Shown here one piece after another: positions 61,504-64,000 of a DNA stretch of 64,000 bases (its first letter is position 1; each line of letters begins with the position of its first letter). The stretch is taken from assembly GCF_003473485.1 (NCBI RefSeq), contig NC_053046.1, positions 34,177,332-34,241,331 of the forward strand, written 5' to 3'. The DNA is from Medicago truncatula. Taxonomy: Eukaryota; Streptophyta; Magnoliopsida; Fabales; Fabaceae. The notes below the pieces were generated by a model. That model searched no databases. It had not been told where the DNA came from and was given only the letters and a program-made list of their open reading frames with translations. A program made the position numbers and the translations under genes.

Positions 61504-64000
61504 TCAGTACTTCCAAGAAGAGCCACCAAGTCTAATAACCTCTTCACCGCTATTATCCCTTCTAGGAATTCTTTCCATGTTGGCATCTCCTTTGCTTTCA
61601 CCTAAATCACCGTACAAATCTTTAAGTTTAGCTAGATTACTTGATGCAGAAGTCTTCTTACTTCCATCTCTCTGTGGACTAGAGCGTGAGTCATGGCGTG
61701 CGGTGCCAACTTGGCTCTGACTTCGGCTCCTGCTCCTACTTCTACTCCGACTCCTACTACGATGGCGCCTACTACCATTGCCAATACTGTTGTCATAATC
61801 CCGGCTACTTTCTCTCTCTGCGTACTTAGACCTCCTATCATAATCATAACTTCTCTCTCGGTCCCTATCCCTCCTGGATCTGTCCCTTTCATAGTCCCTA
61901 TCCCGGTCCCAATCCCTGTATCTTTCAGCATCTCGGTCCTTGTTCCTATCTCGGTCATAATATCTGTCCCTATCACGCTCCCTATCCCTTTCTCGGTCCC
62001 TGTCCCTGGAGCGTGACCGCTCCCTGTCCCTATCCCTTTCAGGATATTCACGGCTCTGACTGCGATGATTGCTGGGAGATCTTCTTATGTCATCAGTGCC
62101 ATTTTTTTCATGAGGAGCAGGTACCGTACGACGAATGGGTGAAGAATCCCTTGTAGAGGCTCGATGTGGCGCACGCTGACCAAAAGAGACTGAAAGGGCA
62201 GCTTTCACAGAAGGTGGTCTACGGGCAGTGTCATCAGAACCGTGACGGGTGGTTTCCCCTGTCGTACCACAATGTGTAGTAGGGAGCTTCAACTTTTCCA
62301 GATTCGCCACAACCTGTCGCATTACAGGAACTGGGATGCGAGGAAAAAGTGTGTCGAAGTAGTACTGCAACAGCAGAACAAAATCATCAATGTACTTATA
62401 CAAGTTAAATTACCAGGAATGAAGGGTAAAAAAATGGGGCAACGGGGCATTCAACTTTGTCAATGATGACAGTTAATCATAAAAAATCGAACAAATAGAA
62501 CACAAAAATGATAACCGCCAGAAGAGATAGTTACCCACTTTACCCTAAGAAACGGTGAGCTTTGATATAAATACTAAATATTCATGAAAAAAATGAAGGA
62601 TGAGAAGAGCAAGATTGTGCACTTGTGCTGACAACATAAAAGGCTGAACAAAAATTCACAAGAAATTCAAATTCAAATAAAAAACAAAAGCAACCACGAA
62701 TTCAATTCATACAAGACCAACAAAATATCAATGGGATAAAGAAGTAGCCTAAGTAGTATTTATTAAAAGAAGCAAATAAGGAGCATACTATAAGCATTAA
62801 GAATTCTCTCCAGAACCTCTTCTTGCATATGAAAAGATAATCAGTTTTTTCAGTTTTTGAATTTGTTCCTTCCTTTTATAAACCAAGAATATCAAAAGTT
62901 TGAATCATAAGTGAGGGGTTCCAGCAACTCCCCTACACCCAGAAAAAATGTTAAGGGAAATATAGGTTAAATGATCAGAAAATAAAGCAGTTGCAAAAAC
63001 CTGATATACAAAGGCGTTTTACACTGACAAGTGGGCATTACAGGATACCCATTTCTTTCTCTAAGATCTCAAGGAAATTAAGCTTCATAAAGGATTAGAG
63101 GACCCTAAAATTTGCAGGGGAAACAAAAATGCAAAATTAACGACACGTAGGACAAATATCAGCTCAACCTCAGAAAGAAGAGGAGATAAAATTAAAAAAG
63201 TAGAAAGGAATGGATGATACACAAGATGGGAAAATCCTTTTTTGATCCCCCAACTAAAATATGCACTGGCTACGCTACAAATTTCCTCCCTCAATTTTAT
63301 CAAATTTGAAAAGCCCTTGAAGAATAGTATTCTACTTGATTCTTAACTTATAATAATAGAAACACTATCCTTTTGGTGTTTCCGTCAAATTTAACCTCTA
63401 TTCGCAGTCTCCCAAAATCTAACAATTTGATCACTCAAGTGCAGGTTCCCAATATTAGTGTCCCTTTAACCAGGACTAAAATAAGTCTTATTCTAAAGCA
63501 GATGTGGGATTAAATACTCAGTTTTCTTCTGGGAACCTAGGTGTAGTGATTTTAGAAATGAAACAAGAAAAGATGTCGTGGTAAAAAAGAAAAGAAAAAA
63601 CATTCTATTGAACTAGTATACTTATAAGAATTGCTGGTAAGTGCAAAAAGTTTATGTCCAAAAATCTTGAAAGTGTGAAAGCACCTCATACTGTTACTCC
63701 AAAACATGTGATGATGAGGAACATATCTGCATTTGCATTCTTGTGATGCACCTGGATTCTGGTAGTAGAGCTCTGAAGAGAGATTTCTCAATTTAACTAG
63801 TCAATACTTCAGTTAAATGATTATTTTCCCTAGCCTTATAAGTCATTATGTTTAAAAATCTAAATATCAAGGGGTCGGGGTATAGTTTGCTGTTATCATG
63901 TAAATGCATTTGATTGTCTACAATCAAAATTAAATCATGAGCTCAAAGAACTTAAACCAGAAAGCACACTTCCATAAAAGATAACGAACCTGTCCAAGGA
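61504..64000 (-). CDS. PRP38-family SR-like splicing factor (3' part)
   Basis: The last exon is 62364-61504; the preceding one ends at 63990, and only its final 11 bases (encoding LGQ) are inside the window before the right edge. The junction LGQ|YYFDTLFPRIPVPVMRQV is a hallmark of the PRP38 domain in PRP38B-type proteins (Arabidopsis SRL1). After the domain end (about 30 residues) follows a charged arginine-rich tail: many RD/RE repeats such as RDRDRERDRERDRDR, then an RS stretch RSRSRSRSRSRSRSQSQ, ending GGSSWKY. The last exon gives 286 residues. RS/RD tails mediate contacts in the spliceosome; function is inferred from the family. The intron (62365-63989, 1,625 bp) shows no identified element. 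Confidence 0.9.

Noticed and set aside
61632-62051. Gly/Thr-rich 139-codon frame (minus) and a Pro/Val/Ile-rich 107-codon frame (plus) over the splicing factor exon
   Set aside because: Both are alternative-frame readings of the arginine-rich RD/RS repeats in the real PRP38-like frame; period-six codon repeats keep several frames open.
1-64000. CRISPR arrays, prophage, operons or bacterial defence systems
   Set aside because: The window is plant nuclear DNA with spliced genes; no regularly spaced repeats or prokaryotic gene arrangement is present.

Overview
This is nuclear DNA from a flowering plant, almost certainly a papilionoid legume of the Medicago/clover/pea/chickpea kind. The evidence is AT-rich intergenic DNA, short phase-consistent GT-AG introns, plant-only gene forms (lectin receptor kinase, calmodulin-binding glutamate decarboxylase), and several transposon families I recognise as typical of legumes. 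Exon boundaries were set by hand from reading frame, splice consensus and family similarity. No search was run, so all family names are from recognition.

Layout from left to right: (1) 1-4294 (+), cytosolic-type NADP isocitrate dehydrogenase, whose first coding exon lies left of the window; (2) 6308-14696 (+), a 16-exon ABC1/ADCK1-type atypical kinase with introns full of transposon relics; (3) 17730-23057 (+), a 7-exon glutamate decarboxylase with a C-terminal calmodulin-binding tail; (4) 24725-26827 (-), an intronless L-type lectin receptor kinase of clade VIII type; (5) about 27-40 kb, a gene-poor block holding nonautonomous DNA transposons (Mutator-like, hAT-like, Stowaway-like), a LINE RNase H relic and a TA microsatellite; (6) 40342-41675 (-), a universal stress protein; (7) 42250-42995, a LINE fragment with its target-site duplication; (8) 44168-52937 (-), a WD40 / zinc-finger TFIIIC subunit (TFIIIC90/GTF3C4 type), with an Arg tRNA gene starting 169 bp upstream of its ATG on the opposite strand; (9) 56136-60221 (+), a TM9 superfamily (nonaspanin) protein; (10) 61504-64000 (-), the 3' part of a PRP38/SR-like splicing factor that continues past the right edge.

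These are independent housekeeping and signalling genes with no operon-like logic. The one functional juxtaposition is the TFIIIC subunit gene beside a tRNA gene, which is itself a TFIIIC target. I found no CRISPR array, defence island or clearly undescribed system. The best leads are the tRNA/TFIIIC pair, an unexplained in-frame stop at the last exon junction of the TFIIIC gene, a 1,022-bp Mutator-like element with perfect 9-bp target duplications and an internal 166-bp repeat, and a 346-bp element with nearly identical 97-bp inverted repeats.
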